This document shows, piece after piece, positions 23,761 through 36,599 of a stretch of 64,000 bases of DNA. The position numbers and the translations under genes were made by a program. Numbering within the stretch: the first letter of the stretch is position 1; each line of letters starts with the position of its first letter. This DNA comes from Hevea brasiliensis (taxonomy: Eukaryota; Streptophyta; Magnoliopsida; Malpighiales; Euphorbiaceae), in NCBI RefSeq assembly GCF_030052815.1, contig NC_079498.1, positions 82,756,992-82,820,991 on the forward strand. Direction: 5' to 3'. The notes beneath the pieces were generated by a model. It did not search any database. It was not told where the DNA came from and saw only the letters and a program-made list of their open reading frames with translations.

Positions 23761-25600
23761 ATGTTATTCGAGGTATGTTTTCTCTCTATGACTTACCTGT
23801 GCATGCATTGGTGGATCCATGATCCACACATTCAAACATTTGCATTGAGTTACCTGTGGAGAGGGGAATTCAAGTAGAGAAAAGTGACCAAGATATTCTA
23901 GTCACTAACCCACTAGGCCACAGTGTGGTGGTAAATAGAGTGTGCAAAGGTTGCTCATTGAGGATTCAGGGATATGAGTTCTCAGCAGACCTAATTGAAT
24001 TACTCTTTCACGAGTTTGATGTCATCCTTGGAATGAATTGGCTATCACATCATCAAGCAATTGTTAATTGTAAATTAAAGAGGATTACATTAAAAACTTC
24101 TAAGAATGACTAGATAACAGTTGTGGGGGAAAGGACAGACTTTCTGTCTCATATCATCTCAGCCACTGCTGCAAGGCAATTAATGAGAAAAGGCTGTGAA
24201 GCCTATTTGGCACACGTGATTGATACTAGTTAGGCTAAGCTTAACCTATGTGACATACTCACTGTAAGTGACTTTCATGATGTCTTCCCTGAAGAATTAC
24301 CTAGTTTGCCACTAGAAAGGGAAGTAGAATTTGCTATTGAAGTAATGCCAAGAACAACACCAATCTCGATTACTCCTTATAAGATGGCACCCACTGAATT
24401 GAAGGAGCTAAAAATCAAGTTGCAAGAGTTACTAGATAAGGGGTTTATACGCTCTAGTGTTTCACCGTGGGGAGCTCCGATGCTATTTATGAAAAAGAAG
24501 GATGGGACTTTAAGGTTATGCATTGACTACCGATGGTTAAATAAAGTGACTGTGAAGAACAAGTACCCATTACCCAGAATTGATGATCTGTTTGATCAAT
24601 TGAAGGGAGTAGGTGTATTTTCCAAGATTGATATCAGATCAGGGTATCATCAGCTAAGGATAAAGGATGCAGATGTGCCTAAGACTGCATTTAGGACCCG
24701 GTATGGGCATCATGAATTTTTAGTGAAGCCATTTGGTTTGACAAATGCACCAACAGCTTTCATGGACCTTATGAATTGTATCTTCCACCCATATTTAGAT
24801 CGGTTTTTAGTGGCCTTCATTGATGACATCCTGGTGTATTCTAAGAATAGAGAAGAACATGATTAGCACTTGAGGATTATTCTGCAGACGCTGAGAGAGA
24901 AGAAACTGTATGCTAAGCTATCTAAGTGTGACTTTTAGTTGAATGAAATTACTTTTCTTGGACACATAGTATCAGCTGATGGGATTAGAGTGGATCCCAA
25001 GAAGATTGAAGCAGTAATGGAATGGAAGCCTCCCAGAAATGCAACTGAAGTCAGAAGTTTCTTGGGGCTAGCTGGATATTATAGAAGGTTTGTTAAGGGG
25101 TTTTCTCTGATAGCTAATCCACTGACTAAGTTGCTATATAAGAATGTAAGATTTGGCTAGAATGACAAGTGTCAAGCCAGTTTTTAAAGGTTGAAGACTA
25201 TATTGACAGAGGTACCAATATTAACACAGCCAGTGTCGGGAAAAGACTTTGTGGTCTACAGTGATTCTTCCCATAATGGGTTAGGGTGTGTTCCAATGTA
25301 AGAGGGGAAAGTGGTAGCCTATGCTTCCAAACAACTAAGGCCACATGAAAAGAACTATCCTAACCATGATCTAGAGTTAACAATAATTATCTTCGCATTG
25401 AAGATATGGAGGCACTATTTGTATGGTGAAAAGTGTTATATATACACAGACCACAAAAGTCTGAAATACTTACCAACCTAGAAGGAGCTCAACCTTAGAC
25501 AGAGGCGATGGATTGAATTCCTGAAGGACTATGACTGTGTGATAAACTATCATCTGGGAAGACAAATGTAGTTGCTGATGCTCTGAGCAGAAAGTCTATT
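23761..25600 (+). pseudogene. pol: Element A protease, reverse transcriptase and RNase H
   Basis: The protease loop reads HALVDP then TGA then STHS, so the active-site Gly codon is a stop. HEFDVILGMNWL is the second protease motif. RT at about 24306-25160 shows [43 protein letters not shown] and FIDDILVYS. RNase H follows with YSDSSHNGLG, ELT and YTDHKS and ends near DALSRKS. Stops at 24112, 24231, 24864, 24937, 25158 and several more interrupt one main frame, mostly at Trp or Gln codons. Motifs agree closely with E and B. It is non-functional. Confidence 0.9.
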
Positions 25601-26375
25601 GCAGCTTTAAGATCATTGAATTCCCATTTGTCCTTAGCTCAGAATGGAGCTATTTTGGATGAGTTGCAAGTGAAGCCAAACCTGCTACAGCAGATACAAG
25701 ATGGGCAAAAGGTAAATGATAGACTAATGGCTATTATAGGCAGAATCACAGAAGGGAAGGAGACAGAATATGAGGTAAAAGAAAATGGGTATTTGTACTA
25801 CAAAGGAAAAGTATGTGTACTAAATGATGGGGAATTAAAAATAAGCATTCTAAAAGGGGCACACACCAGTGTTTATGCTATGCACCCAGAAAGTACCAAG
25901 ATGTACCATGATTTGAAGCCTCATTATTGGTGGCCTGGTATGAAGAAAGACATAGCTAACTATGCGACTAGATGCTTAACATGTCAGCAGGTCAAAACAG
26001 AATATCAAGTTCCATCAGGTTTGTTACAGCCTATAAGCATACATGAATGGAAATGGGATTGGGTCACCATGGATTTTGTTAGTGGTCTACCTCTCACCCA
26101 GAAGAAACATGATACAGTATGGGTGATAGTAGATAGATTGACTAAATCAGCACATTCTGCCAGGTAGAACTAACTATCCACTAGAGAAGCTAGCAGAATT
26201 ATATATCAGTGAGATAGTTAGACTGCATGGAATCCCACTCTCCATCATATCTGATAGAGACCCGAGGTTCACATCCAGATTTTGGAAGAAGTTGCAAGAA
26301 GCCTTGGGCACACAACTCCATTTTAACACAGCTTTTCATCCTCAAACAGATGGACAGTCGAAACGGGTGATTTAG
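25601..26375 (+). pseudogene. pol: Element A integrase, first exon
   Basis: The zinc-binding part reads HTSVYAMHP and RCLTCQQVK. The core begins WDWVTMDFVSGLPL with the first catalytic Asp, then [10 protein letters not shown] with the second. The third block reads DGQSKRVI followed by TAG, so the catalytic Glu is Lys (AAA at 26361) and the last Gln codon of the exon is a stop. A frame slip occurs near 26160. The exon ends at the GT of the conserved intron. Confidence 0.85.
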
Positions 26376-26449
26376 GTAAAACTTAAAACTCTTTGAATTA
26401 TTATAAATATTAAATTGAAATGATAATAATAACATGAAGTATGTGATAG
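26376..26449 (+). other. Predicted spliceosomal intron in element A integrase (74 bp)
   Basis: It starts GTAAAACTT and ends GTGATAG, is very AT-rich and breaks the reading frame (74 is not a multiple of three). Removal joins R-V-I-(stop for Q) to V-L-K-D-K-L, matching the uninterrupted element C. The intron has the same length and position as in E and is clearly homologous to it. Confidence 0.8.
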
Positions 26450-27182
26450 GTGCTTAAGGATAAGCTAAGGAGTTGTGTCATAGAGTTTGAGGGATGTTGG
26501 GACAGATACCTCCCACTGATAGAATTTGCTTACAACAATAACTACCAAAGTAGCATTCAGATGGCTCCATATGAGGCACTGTATGGGAGGAGATGCAAAA
26601 CACCATTTTTTTTGGACTGAACTAGTGAAATAAACTGAAGAAAAGGTGAAGTTGATAAAAGCTAACTTGAAAGTTATCTCAGACAAAAAGAAATCTTATG
26701 CTGACTTGAGAAGAAAAGACATAGAATATGAAGTTAGCGACAAGGTGTTTCTCAAAGTATCACCATGGAAGAAGGTATTGAGGTTTGGGAGAAATGGTAA
26801 GTTAAGCCCTAGGTTCATTGGCCCATATGAAGTCATTGAACTTGTGGGACTAGTGGCCTACAGGCTAGCTTTACCACCAGAGCTGGACAAGATCCATAAT
26901 GTATTTCATGTGTCTATGCTGAGAAGATACCGATTGGACCCTTCACATGTCATCTCAATGGAAGAGATTGAAATACAACCGGATTTAACATATGAAGAGG
27001 AACCAATAAGGATTCTGGCTTGGGAAGTGAAAGAATTGAGAAATAAGCAGATTCCACTAGTGAAAGTGCTTTGGAGGCACCACAACACTGAAGAGGCAAC
27101 CTGAAAGAGTGAAGAGACGATGAGGCAATAGTTCCCTCAACTGTTTGCATCAGGTAAATTTCGAGGACGAAATTTTTGTTAG
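26450..27182 (+). pseudogene. pol: Element A integrase second exon and chromodomain
   Basis: After the intron the frame reads [23 protein letters not shown] follows, then a frameshift near 26610, the integrase C-terminal LKVSPWKKVLRFG and GPYEVIE (GPY/F module), and HNVFHVSMLRRY. The chromodomain is at about 26985-27140: EEEPIRILAWEVKELRNK then VKVLWRHHNTEEAT. A TGA replaces a Trp at 27102. The frame ends TAG at 27180-27182, overlapping the polypurine tract. Chromodomains of this type are thought to steer integration towards marked chromatin. Confidence 0.87.
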
Positions 27183-27193
27183 AAGGGGAGAGC
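27181..27193 (+). other. Polypurine tract of element A
   Basis: AGAAGGGGAGAGC directly precedes the 3' LTR, which starts TATAACGCCC. Confidence 0.85.
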
Positions 27194-29876
27194 TATAACG
27201 CCCTCACTTTAGGTAGTCCGTAGTTTCAGTGACCAACATCTGTCCAGATAGCCAGAATGTCTGGAACAATATTTAAAATAGAGTGAGGAGTCATAAATAA
27301 CTCAAATACTGATAAGAAAAATTAAGAAAAAATTTAAGAGATGAAATGCAATAAGGTTAAATGAGCCGAAGCAACGGCAATGGGTAACCCTAATGGGAAG
27401 CTGCTATGAAGATGGTTAGCAACCCTAAACCCATGGGAAAACCCTATGAAATAATTTTTGGGACTCTAGTAAAGAATTATTGAGTCTTAGATGATAATAG
27501 AATGCCAAGAAAATACTAAGAAAATTTTGTAAATCGGTATATATCATTTTAGCTCATTAAGCACAATGAAGGGCATTTTGGTCATTTCACCTTCAGAGAT
27601 GATTTTTTACCAACTTGTCCAATTAAGTAAGTGAGGTTTATGAAATAAAATGTGAATAAATATTGATGAACTAAGAAAATTTTATAAATCGGTATAGATC
27701 ATTTTAGCTCATTAAGCACAACGAAGGGCATTTTGGTCATTTCACCTTCAAATATTATTTTTTACCAACTTGTCCAATTAAGTTAGTGAGGTCAATGTCA
27801 TAAAATGTGAATAAATATTGATTAAAATTTAATAAAAGAAATAAGGAAAAGAAAGAAGAAAGAAACATAAAACAAAATGAAATTAAATTGAATTATTACA
27901 TAAGGGAGCTAAATTATTACTAAAACTCATAGTTGTCTTTACTAAAAATTGAACCCACACCTTGCTAAAGTGTTTGGCTGCCAAGAAACAAAGAGAAAGT
28001 GAAGATTTAAAAATCCTAGAATCTTGCTTCAAGAGGTTAGAACCAATTCTTACACATCTCTTTATCTATGCATGTTTAGAACTTTAAATTGAGCTAGAAA
28101 TTGTGGAAATTGAACAAAAATATGCATATTAAGACACCTCTAAATTTTCAGCAGCCATGAATATGCTAGGGTTTTGATGTCTTTTAGTTGAATTAAAGAT
28201 TGTTGGTGATGGCCTTGATGTGAATTTAGTGATTAGAACTTTAATTTGTATGAGTAGTGTAAGATTAGTGACTTTGGAGATTAGGGTTTGAGCCAAATTT
28301 AGGGTTTTGCTAAATTGTTATGGAATTAGTGTTCTAATGGTCAATTAGTTACCATTTGAGGTGAATTGGCCTTAATTTGGAATGAATTGTGGCATTGAAT
28401 GGTGAAATGGTTAAGCTGCTCTATATGCTAGAAATTTTAGACTTGAGTCTAGTGGGTTTGGACAGCAATAAGTTGACTTATGTAGCTTCAATTGATGTAA
28501 GGATAGTTAGAGGTGAAACTAAGGACATAATGCCACATTTTTCATGGAGAGACCCTGCCCAAAAAACTAACTTAAAGTGACCTAATATTTGCCTAAATTT
28601 GGGTAACCAAAATCTGGACCTGGAAAAATGACCATATGAACAGTGATTATTCAAATTGCCATAACTTTGTGTAGAGAGGTCCAAATGACTTGATTCTTAA
28701 ATCTATAGCAAGCTTAGACATAGTAGAACAACTTTCATGAAGAACAGAAATCCAAATTCTGACCATAACCTATTTAAATTACTAACCAAATTTAGCTCAC
28801 CAAAACTGCCAGAACCAAAATCAGCCCAGAAAATCTGGGAATGGATCAATCCGACTAGTTATGGTAAAAATGTCATAACTTGAGCTACAAAACTCCAAAT
28901 GGAGTGATTCAAAAAGGGAATTAAAATAGACACATTAAGGAACAACTTTTATGGAGAAAGTTTAGCCAAATTCCCATTATAGATTGGTCCAATAGAATAG
29001 TAAACATAAGTATTGAAATCTGAAAATTTAAAATAACTTCTAATGAGCCTTGAATTAAAATTGACAACCAATGCCAAGAAATGTAAAATCCAAAATGTGA
29101 TATTGTAATGTAATTAGAACTTGTATACCTATTATTTATGAAAAGGTTAACATTTTGCATGAATAGCAATATAAATAGTAACTGCCATAATATCAAATGC
29201 AAAGAACTAAACACCTAACTTTGTTAATATGCCCTAGTATGCCTAGTATGATTGGTTTGGATAGGTTAGCATGCCAATAGGGCTCCGATTGTAGTACTGC
29301 CTATGGCTTCTTACCATTTCGTGATTAATGGCTTTTAGTACCATTTTGTGATATTATAGCTTTTGGCCATTTTCATACTCTTGACATACTTGGCTCTATG
29401 CCCGATGGTTATTATGGCTTGTTAGCCATTCTGTTGCACACCTGGCAGACACTATATGACTGATGGTGTGATGACCAGAGGTACTTAATACCCAGTGCTA
29501 ATTTACCCATTTATCCAGTCTAGCCAATTTGTATAGGTTACTTGGGAAATTAAAATAAGTTTTAAAATTTTACAACTAAATAATGAACATAAAATCCTTA
29601 AATTAAGGATATTACGAGCAGTTACCAAAATTTCAATCTGCATGCATTAATAACATAAATTTTGCATATTTAATTATTTTAGTTTATTTTATTTTATATT
29701 GGCACCACTAAGCTATATGCTTAGCGCATCGCTTTTTGCCACGCGTAGGTATTGGAAACCAAGAGCGAGAGCCCAGTAGGCCTTAGACTGGGATCACTGT
29801 GAAAGTCCAGATCTGCAGTTGTGCTCGGTGTCACCTCACCAGAGCAGTGTATTTTGGTAGGGCCCTAGGCCATGTT
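27194..29876 (+). repeat. Element A 3' LTR, part 1
   Basis: It aligns with 4805-9595 (S1 excluded) with noticeable divergence, including a local duplication near 27530-27780. It is broken at 29877 by S2, with the duplication ATGTT at 29872-29876. Stem 1 of the LTR stem-loops is kept at 29708-29724. The donor-like motif has decayed to GTTAGAAC near 28037. Confidence 0.88.
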
Positions 29877-32800
29877 TGCGATACCCCTTACCCGTCTACA
29901 GTATAGCCGAGCAAGTTATGCCACTCAGTGTGCCGGAACACCAATTTTTGTTTCTATTACAATTTATCCCTTTATAATTCATTTATTTTCAATTTTGATA
30001 AATCTGAATTTATTGACAAATTTTATAGAAAATCCGGCAGAGTGCGGGCTGTAAATTGGAAAAACAGTTCTTCTGAACCTGTTTAAAAACACTTCCAAAA
30101 TAATTTCAAAATCCAAACTCCATTATATATATTCAAGTCAATATCAAAATCTCAATCTCAATCACGATACTATTTTCAAAACTTTTCTGTTCACTTCATC
30201 ACTTGAAGCATATTCACAAATAATTCTCAACATTTCATTTTTCAACATACATAATGCAGAAAACCTCAATAATATGAAATTTCATATATTTACATTAATA
30301 CATAATTACAGGAGTTTATAGTTACAATCCAAACTAATACAAAATGCAAAATACAAAAGAGCCACCTATAGTCCTAATGTCCTACCATATGCAGTGCAGA
30401 TGTAAGGTGACTCTGAACTCCTGATGCAGCTCTGTAGGCTCACCCTGTCTGGTGTCTGCTGGGCTCCCCAGCTAGGTCTCCAGTACCTGCGCGTGGCAAA
30501 AGCGACGCGCTAAGCAATTCTGCTTAGTGGTGACAATATAACATAAAATAAAATAGAATAAAATAATTATGCAAATGTATAATTTCATTTTTTTGGGTAG
30601 ACTTAATTTCTAGTATTATTTGTAGTATTATTCCCTTAAAATTTGATAAGGTTTATTATCATTGCCCGAGTAACCCATACTAGTTGACTGGACTAGATAA
30701 ATGGGTAAACTGGCACTGGATACTAAGTACCTCAGACCATCACACCATCGGTCACATTGTGTCTTCCAGTGTGCAACAGAACAGCTAATAAGCTGTAATA
30801 ATGATCAGGGTTAAAACCCAAGTATATCAACTCAAATAACATAGCCAAAGGCTATTATTTCACAGAATGGCATGGGAAAGCCATGAAACACAGAATGGCA
30901 TGAAGCCATATGCAGTGCTGCTAACAGAACCCTATTGGCATGCCAAGCTATCCAAACCAATCTTGCTAGGTATACTAGGGCATATTACATTTTTAAGTTT
31001 TACAATTTTTAAATTTCAAGTTTTGCTGTTACTATTCACTTCATTAGTCAACCAAAATGTTGACTTTTGCATAGAAAATAGGTACATTGGTTTTAATACT
31101 CCCAACATACCACATTTTGCATTCAAAATTTGTTGGTATTGGTTGCCAATACCATTTCTAAGTTTAAAGTTAATTGAGCAGAATTTTCAGTTTTTATACC
31201 TTATATTTACTGTTCCATTAGTCATTTTTGCAGTGGGAATTTGGCAAAATAATCAACATGAAAGTTGTTCCTTATTTTGTCTAGTTGAATTTCATTTTTT
31301 GAATCACTCTATTTGGAGTTTTGTAGCTCAAGTTATGGTCCAAAAACCACAACTGGCCGGATTGAAATTTTTCAGGGCTGACCATATCTATAGTGCAGTG
31401 AACAGTGACTGTAACTCAATTTTTGGATAGGTTCTGGTCATAATTTGGGGTAGGTTTCTTCATGAAAGTTGTTGGTCTACATCTCATCTTGTTGCTGGTA
31501 AAATTTCAGATCAATTAGACCTTTCTACATTGAGTTATGGCCAAATGAACAGTTACTATTCATTTGGTCATTCTGCAGAATCAGACTGCAGGTCACCGAC
31601 TGCAACTCACTTTTTGGATAGGTTCTGGTCATAATTTGGGGCAGGTTTCTTCATGAAAGATGTTGGTCTATATTTCAGCTTATTTTTGGTAAAATTTCAG
31701 GTCAATTGGACCTTTCTACATTGAGTTATGGCCAAATGAACAATCACTGTTCATTTGGTCATTCTACAAAAACAGCCTGCAGGTCACCCGGATTTGAGCA
31801 AGCTTTTGGTCTGCTTGGTTTGGTTTTATGAGCATGGTTTCTTCACCAAAGTTGTGCCATTATGTGTCTAGTTTTATGTCCAATTGGCCTTGCACCAATT
31901 GAATCTCTACAATTCAAGTTATGGCTATCCAAACCTGCTGGACTCAAGTCCAATTCTGCAGATCACTCCATTCTGCAGGTCCCTTTCATGGCAGCCACAC
32001 CAAACCCAATCCCATCACTCAACACACTTCATTTTTAATTTAAACAAAACTAAATGGTCACTAATTGACCATTAAAATCTATTTTCATCATCACATAGTC
32101 AAAATCCCATTTTTACACCCAAACCCTAACCCTAACATCTCAAATCATGCATTTAACTTGCATTTCATTAATCCACTTAGTAAATGCATGTTGTGGGCAG
32201 CCATAATAGTCTTTTATCTTCATTAAACTCAACCCAATCAAACCCTAACCATGTCTGCCCAAAATCTAGGGTTTCCATCCAAATGGTATTCTATAATTTT
32301 TCTTTGCAACTCACACTTATTCGAGTCCCTAAACATGTATTCAAAGTAAAAATTTAGGGTTAGGTCACTAACCTCAAAGAAGTGAGATTTTCTCACTTGC
32401 TAAAACTCTTGTTTTCCTCTTCCTTTTGCTCCCAAAAGAATCACCAAGGTGTAAGAGCAAGTTTTTGTGTTGAGAAGTTTAAGTTTTAATGAATGAAAAC
32501 CCAAGAAATCAAGCTTAGTAATGCTTTGGTTATGGAGGGTAAAGGGGGTGGCATGAAGAAGAAGGAGAGAGGGTTCACGAATTTTTGGACTTCTTTTTCT
32601 TTCTTTTTCTACCACTTAAGTCTTTTTAAATACCTTGGTGACATGTGTCAACACTTGATTGGGTTGGAGACTTTTAATGACATCCTTATGATGTCATTAT
32701 TTCAATTTCTTTCATTTTTCCATCCTTTTCTTATCCAATTAATTTCAATTAAATTTTTAACAACATTTAATCATATTGTATGTTATATAAATTATTTATT

Positions 32801-33135
32801 TAACTAGACAAGTTGGCCCAAAAATCATCTCTGAAGATGAAATGATCAAAATGCCCTCCGTTTAGCTTAACGGGCCAAAATTGTCTGTACCTATTGAAAA
32901 ATTTTTCTAAGTATTTTCTTGGCATTCTAATGCCATAAGAACTTCAATGACCCTTCTCTGGAGTCCCAAAAATTATTTTATAATTTTTTCTAAATTTTTT
33001 TCTTATTAATTATTTGAGTTAATTTTTGGTTTCTCACTTTAGTTTAAATATTTTTCCGAACGTTCTAGCTGTCCGGACCGACACTGGTCACCGGAACAGT
33101 AGATTGTACGGACTAGCTAAAATGAGGACGTTACA
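29877..33135 (-). mobile_element. S2: solo chromovirus LTR, minus orientation
   Basis: This 3,259-bp block has ATGTT on both sides (29872-29876 and 33136-33140), TG...CA ends and no internal domain. On the minus strand it begins TGTAACGTCC and ends GGGGTATCGCA. Its start, stem-loops (30489-30527), palindromes and donor-like motif (32372) make it a relative of the A, B and E LTRs. A 191-bp internal tandem duplication lies near 31402-31783. Open frames inside it are not genes. Confidence 0.93.
30489..30527 (-). other. Tandem stem-loops in S2
   Basis: Stem 1 is CTAAGCA (30510-30516) with TGCTTAG (30521-30527). Stem 2 is GCGCGT (30489-30494) with ACGCGC (30505-30510). These are the best-preserved stems in the window. 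Confidence 0.55.
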
Positions 33136-33475
33136 ATGTTAGTTATTTTTAGTATACTGTAATTATTCATTTTGTCATGTAAAATTATGAATATATGTAA
33201 TTACTGTAAATTATGTAAATTAATGAAATTGAATATTTTACTATGAATGAGAGCATCATTTTATTTGTTATGTATGAATGAAAATTTGTGAAAATTTTGC
33301 CATTGAAAATTATATTATTGAGATTTTTAACAGGTGAAAAATCATCAAAATTACTAATAAATTAAGAAAAACTCCATCAGTTTCTCCGACATATTAATTA
33401 GACCTAAGTTGATAAAATTAAATGTGATTATTAAGAAATGTTATAAGATAAGTTAAGATGCTCCGGCACCGAATG
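33136..33475 (+). repeat. Element A 3' LTR, part 2
   Basis: It continues the A LTR exactly where S2 broke it (compare 9591 onward) until GAATG at 33471-33475. There element E begins. Confidence 0.9.
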
Positions 33476-34106
33476 TGTAACACCCTCTCGGTAACTACTC
33501 TGTACATCCTGCTGTTCTGGTGACCAGTGTCGGTTCGGACAGCTAGAATGTCCGGAAAAATATTTAAACTAAAGTGAAGAACCATAATCAACTCAAATAT
33601 TGATAAGAAAAATTTAGTAAAAATTTTAGAAATAAAATACAACCAAATTAAACGAGCCGGTGCCCTAGCGATGGGTAACCCAGAGGGAAGTTGCGGTTCT
33701 CGCAACTAGGAGCCCTAGACCCCAGGGAAAAATTATAAAATAATTTTTGGGACTCCAGAGAAGGGTTATTGAGGTTCCCATGGCATTAGAATGCCAAGAA
33801 AATATCTAGAAAAATTTTTCAATCAGTACAAACAATTTTGACCCGTTAAGCCAAATGGAGGGCATTTTGGTCATTTCGCCTTCAGAGGTGATTTTTGACT
33901 GACTTGTCCAGTTGAGTAAATAATTATTATGACATAAAATATGAATTAATATTTATGAGAAAATAATTAAAAATGAGTGAAAGAAATAAAGAAAAGAAAA
34001 TAAATAAGATTAATATACATATATATATATATGATGTCATGATGACCTCAATTAAAATTTCTAAACCAATGGGGAATTAACAAATTTTATTAAGGGATAA
34101 GAAGGA

Positions 34107-34114
34107 TATAAAAT
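34107..34114 (+). promoter_or_regulatory. Candidate TATA box of E LTR
   Basis: TATAAAAT is followed about 30 bases on by CATCTTCTTCC, matching the A LTR layout. The 3' LTR copy is at 42105-42112. Confidence 0.5.
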
Positions 34115-34952
34115 ATGACCAAATAATAGAAAAAAAATTACATCTTCTTCCTTGTTCCCATGGCCGGCACCTTTCCCCTACTTCCTTCCTCCATTGATGC
34201 TCAAATTGAGCTTTAAATCTTCCAACATCCAACCTTAAAATCCTAGGTCACCTTCACTAAAATTAATCTACACATCCTAAGGAAGCTCTAGGCAGCCACA
34301 AAGAGGAGAAATTCTAAGGAAAATACAAGTCCAAGAAGTGCCACTTAAAGGTTAGTGCATCTATATACCTAAACCTCTTTATTTTCATGATTAAGGACTT
34401 GAATTTAGTAAGAAATTGTAATTTAAATGGACAAAAACTCATGTGTATGTGTACATGGATTTCGGCAGCCCTATTGCAGGAATAGGAATGAGTGTTTTGT
34501 TGGACTTAGAGTGGTCTAGAAATGATGTTTAAGGTATGTATATGCATGGATAATGAACTAGTGTGCTAACTAAGGTGTATGGGTAAATTAAAATGGACAC
34601 TAGGGTTTTGAGAAGTGAAAATTTGGCTTGGCTTAGGAAATTGTTAGATAACATTTTAATGGTCAATTAGTGACCATTTTAGGCAAGTTGACCACAATTT
34701 AGACTGAAATATAGCATGGCAAGGTGAATGTGTAGGCTGCCTAGGGACAGCAGCAGAGTGGCTAAGATTCCAGCCCACTTGGACAGCCATATCTTTGGCT
34801 GTGTAGGTCCAATTGGTGTTTGGCCAATTGGACATAAAACTAGGCTTATAATGGCACATTTTTTCTGAAGAAACCATGCCCAAAAGACCAAAGCAAGAGG
34901 ACCAAAAGTTGGCCCCAATCCGAATACCCTGCAACAGCACTTGCAGAAATGA

Positions 34953-34979
34953 CCAAATGAACAGTAACTGTTCATTTGG
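34953..34979 (+). repeat. Conserved 27-bp palindrome in the E 5' LTR
   Basis: CCAAATGAACAGT and ACTGTTCATTTGG form perfect 13-bp arms around a single A. Identical arms occur in the 3' LTR (42949-42975). Variants are in the C-family LTR (1136-1162), S2 (31541-31567 and 31732-31758), A (near 6257) and B (near 47265). Confidence 0.8.
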
Positions 34980-35941
34980 CCATAACTCACTATAGATATG
35001 GTCAATTGACCTGAAATTTTTATAGAAACAATATGAGAAATAGAAAAACAACTTTCATGAAGAAGCCTACCCCAAATTATGGCCAGAACCCATCCAACAA
35101 AGCAGTGGAAGTCACTGTTCATGGTATTGTAGATTTGGTAATTCTGCAGTTTTGGAAATCCGGACAGCTGTGGTTTTTGGACCATATCTGGAGCTACAAA
35201 ACTCCAAATAGAGTGATTAAAAAAAAGAAATTCAACTAGACAAAATAAGGAACAACTTTCATGTTTGCCATTTCTTCAAATTTTTACTGTAACAGTGCTT
35301 AATGGAACAGTAAACTTAGGCTTCAAAAACTAAAATTTCTGCCCACTTAATTTTAAGTTAGAAATGGTAATGGTGACCAATTCCAACAAGTTTTAAATGC
35401 AAAATGTGGTATGTTGGGAGTGCCAAAACCAATGTACCTAATTTCTACCTAAAAGTCAACATTTTAGTTGATCAAAGAGGTGAATAGTGACATCGAAACT
35501 TGAAATTTAAATATTGAAGAATTTTAAAGTATCAAATGCCCTAGTATACCTAACAAGATTGGTTTGGATAGTTTGGCATGCCAATATGGTTCAGTTAGCA
35601 GTACTGCAAATGCCAATATTCCATTCTGTGATTTCATGGCTTTTAGCCATTCTGACCTTGCATTGAGATTGGCCTTGTGCCTATTGTTATTTACAGCTTG
35701 TTAGCTGTTCTGTTGCACACCGGGAGATACGTATGTGACCGATGGTATGACGGCCCGAGGTACTAGATACCCAGTGCCAGTTTACCCGTTATCCAGTCCA
35801 GTCGTCTAGTGTAGGTTACTTGGGGCAACCAAATGAATAAAAGTGGACAAAGTAAATGATATACAAATACCTAACAAATAAAACATATACATTCGTTACA
35901 TATTTATTTATTGCTATTTCTTTTATTTTATTATTGCACCA

Positions 35942-35979
35942 CTAAGCATTATTGCTTAGCGCGTTGCTTTTGCTACGCG
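35942..35979 (+). other. Tandem stem-loops in E 5' LTR
   Basis: Stem 1 is CTAAGCA (35942-35948) with TGCTTAG (35953-35959). Stem 2 is CGCGT (35960-35964) with ACGCG (35975-35979). In the 3' LTR stem 1 is at 43934-43951 and stem 2 carries one change. Confidence 0.55.
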
Positions 35980-36587
35980 TGATGCTGAGATCTTGATCGT
36001 GAGCACGATTGACCGCGAGAATGGGTGAGTCCATCTGCGATTACGCACGATGTCCGTGTCACCTCAACTTCTACAGTGCATTGGTATGACACTAGGTGTC
36101 ATTTTGGCATTCTGTAAATAAATTTTGATTTTCTCATATGTAATTAAACTTGTGTAAGGTATATTGATGTTCATGTAAATTATGAAAATTTTATTTGTGA
36201 ATGGAAAAGTAAATATCTATTTGTGATTTATACTTGATTATCACATGTGATGGATGATTGAGAACTGAAATTGAGAAATGTTGTTGAGATCTTGATATTG
36301 CGACTTTGTTGATGAATTGAAGTTGGGATTGTTTGGAAATTATTTGGAAGTGTTATTAACAGGTTCCGAAGAACAGTTTTCTCCATTTTTAGCCTGTATT
36401 CTGCCGGATTTTATATAAAATTTTAGGAACCTCAAATAAATTATAATTTCTATAAATGAACTATATTTCACAAGTTATATTCAAAACTATGATAAAAATT
36501 AATTAAGGTATATTAGAGTGTGCCGGTACACCGTGTGACATTGCTTACTCGGGTATACTGTACACGGGTAAGGGGTGTCACATTTAG

Positions 36588-36599
36588 TGGTATCAGAGC
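36588..36599 (+). other. Primer-binding site, tRNA-iMet type (element E)
   Basis: TGGTATCAGAGC lies five bases after the 5' LTR end. Confidence 0.93.

Larger units (their letters stand above)
33476..36582 (+). repeat. Element E 5' LTR
   Basis: It is 3,107 bp, starts TGTAACACCCTCTCGG and ends AGGGGTGTCACA. It contains a TATA box (34107), a donor-like motif (34351), a palindrome (34953-34979) and stem-loops (35942-35979). A 168-codon minus-strand frame at 34679-35185 recurs in the 3' LTR but only because the LTRs are copies. Confidence 0.94.

Noticed and set aside
30867..31430. 187-codon plus-strand frame inside S2
   Set aside because: It lies antisense in a solo LTR, has no recognisable domain and is not kept in related LTRs. 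It is chance openness in AT-rich DNA.
34019..34032. AT run as a TATA box
   Set aside because: A better TATAAAAT lies about 90 bases downstream, followed by the conserved CATCTTCTTC stretch.
34679..35185. 168-codon minus-strand frame repeated at 42675-43181
   Set aside because: The two copies are only the two LTRs of element E, so recurrence is not evidence of a gene. No domain is visible.
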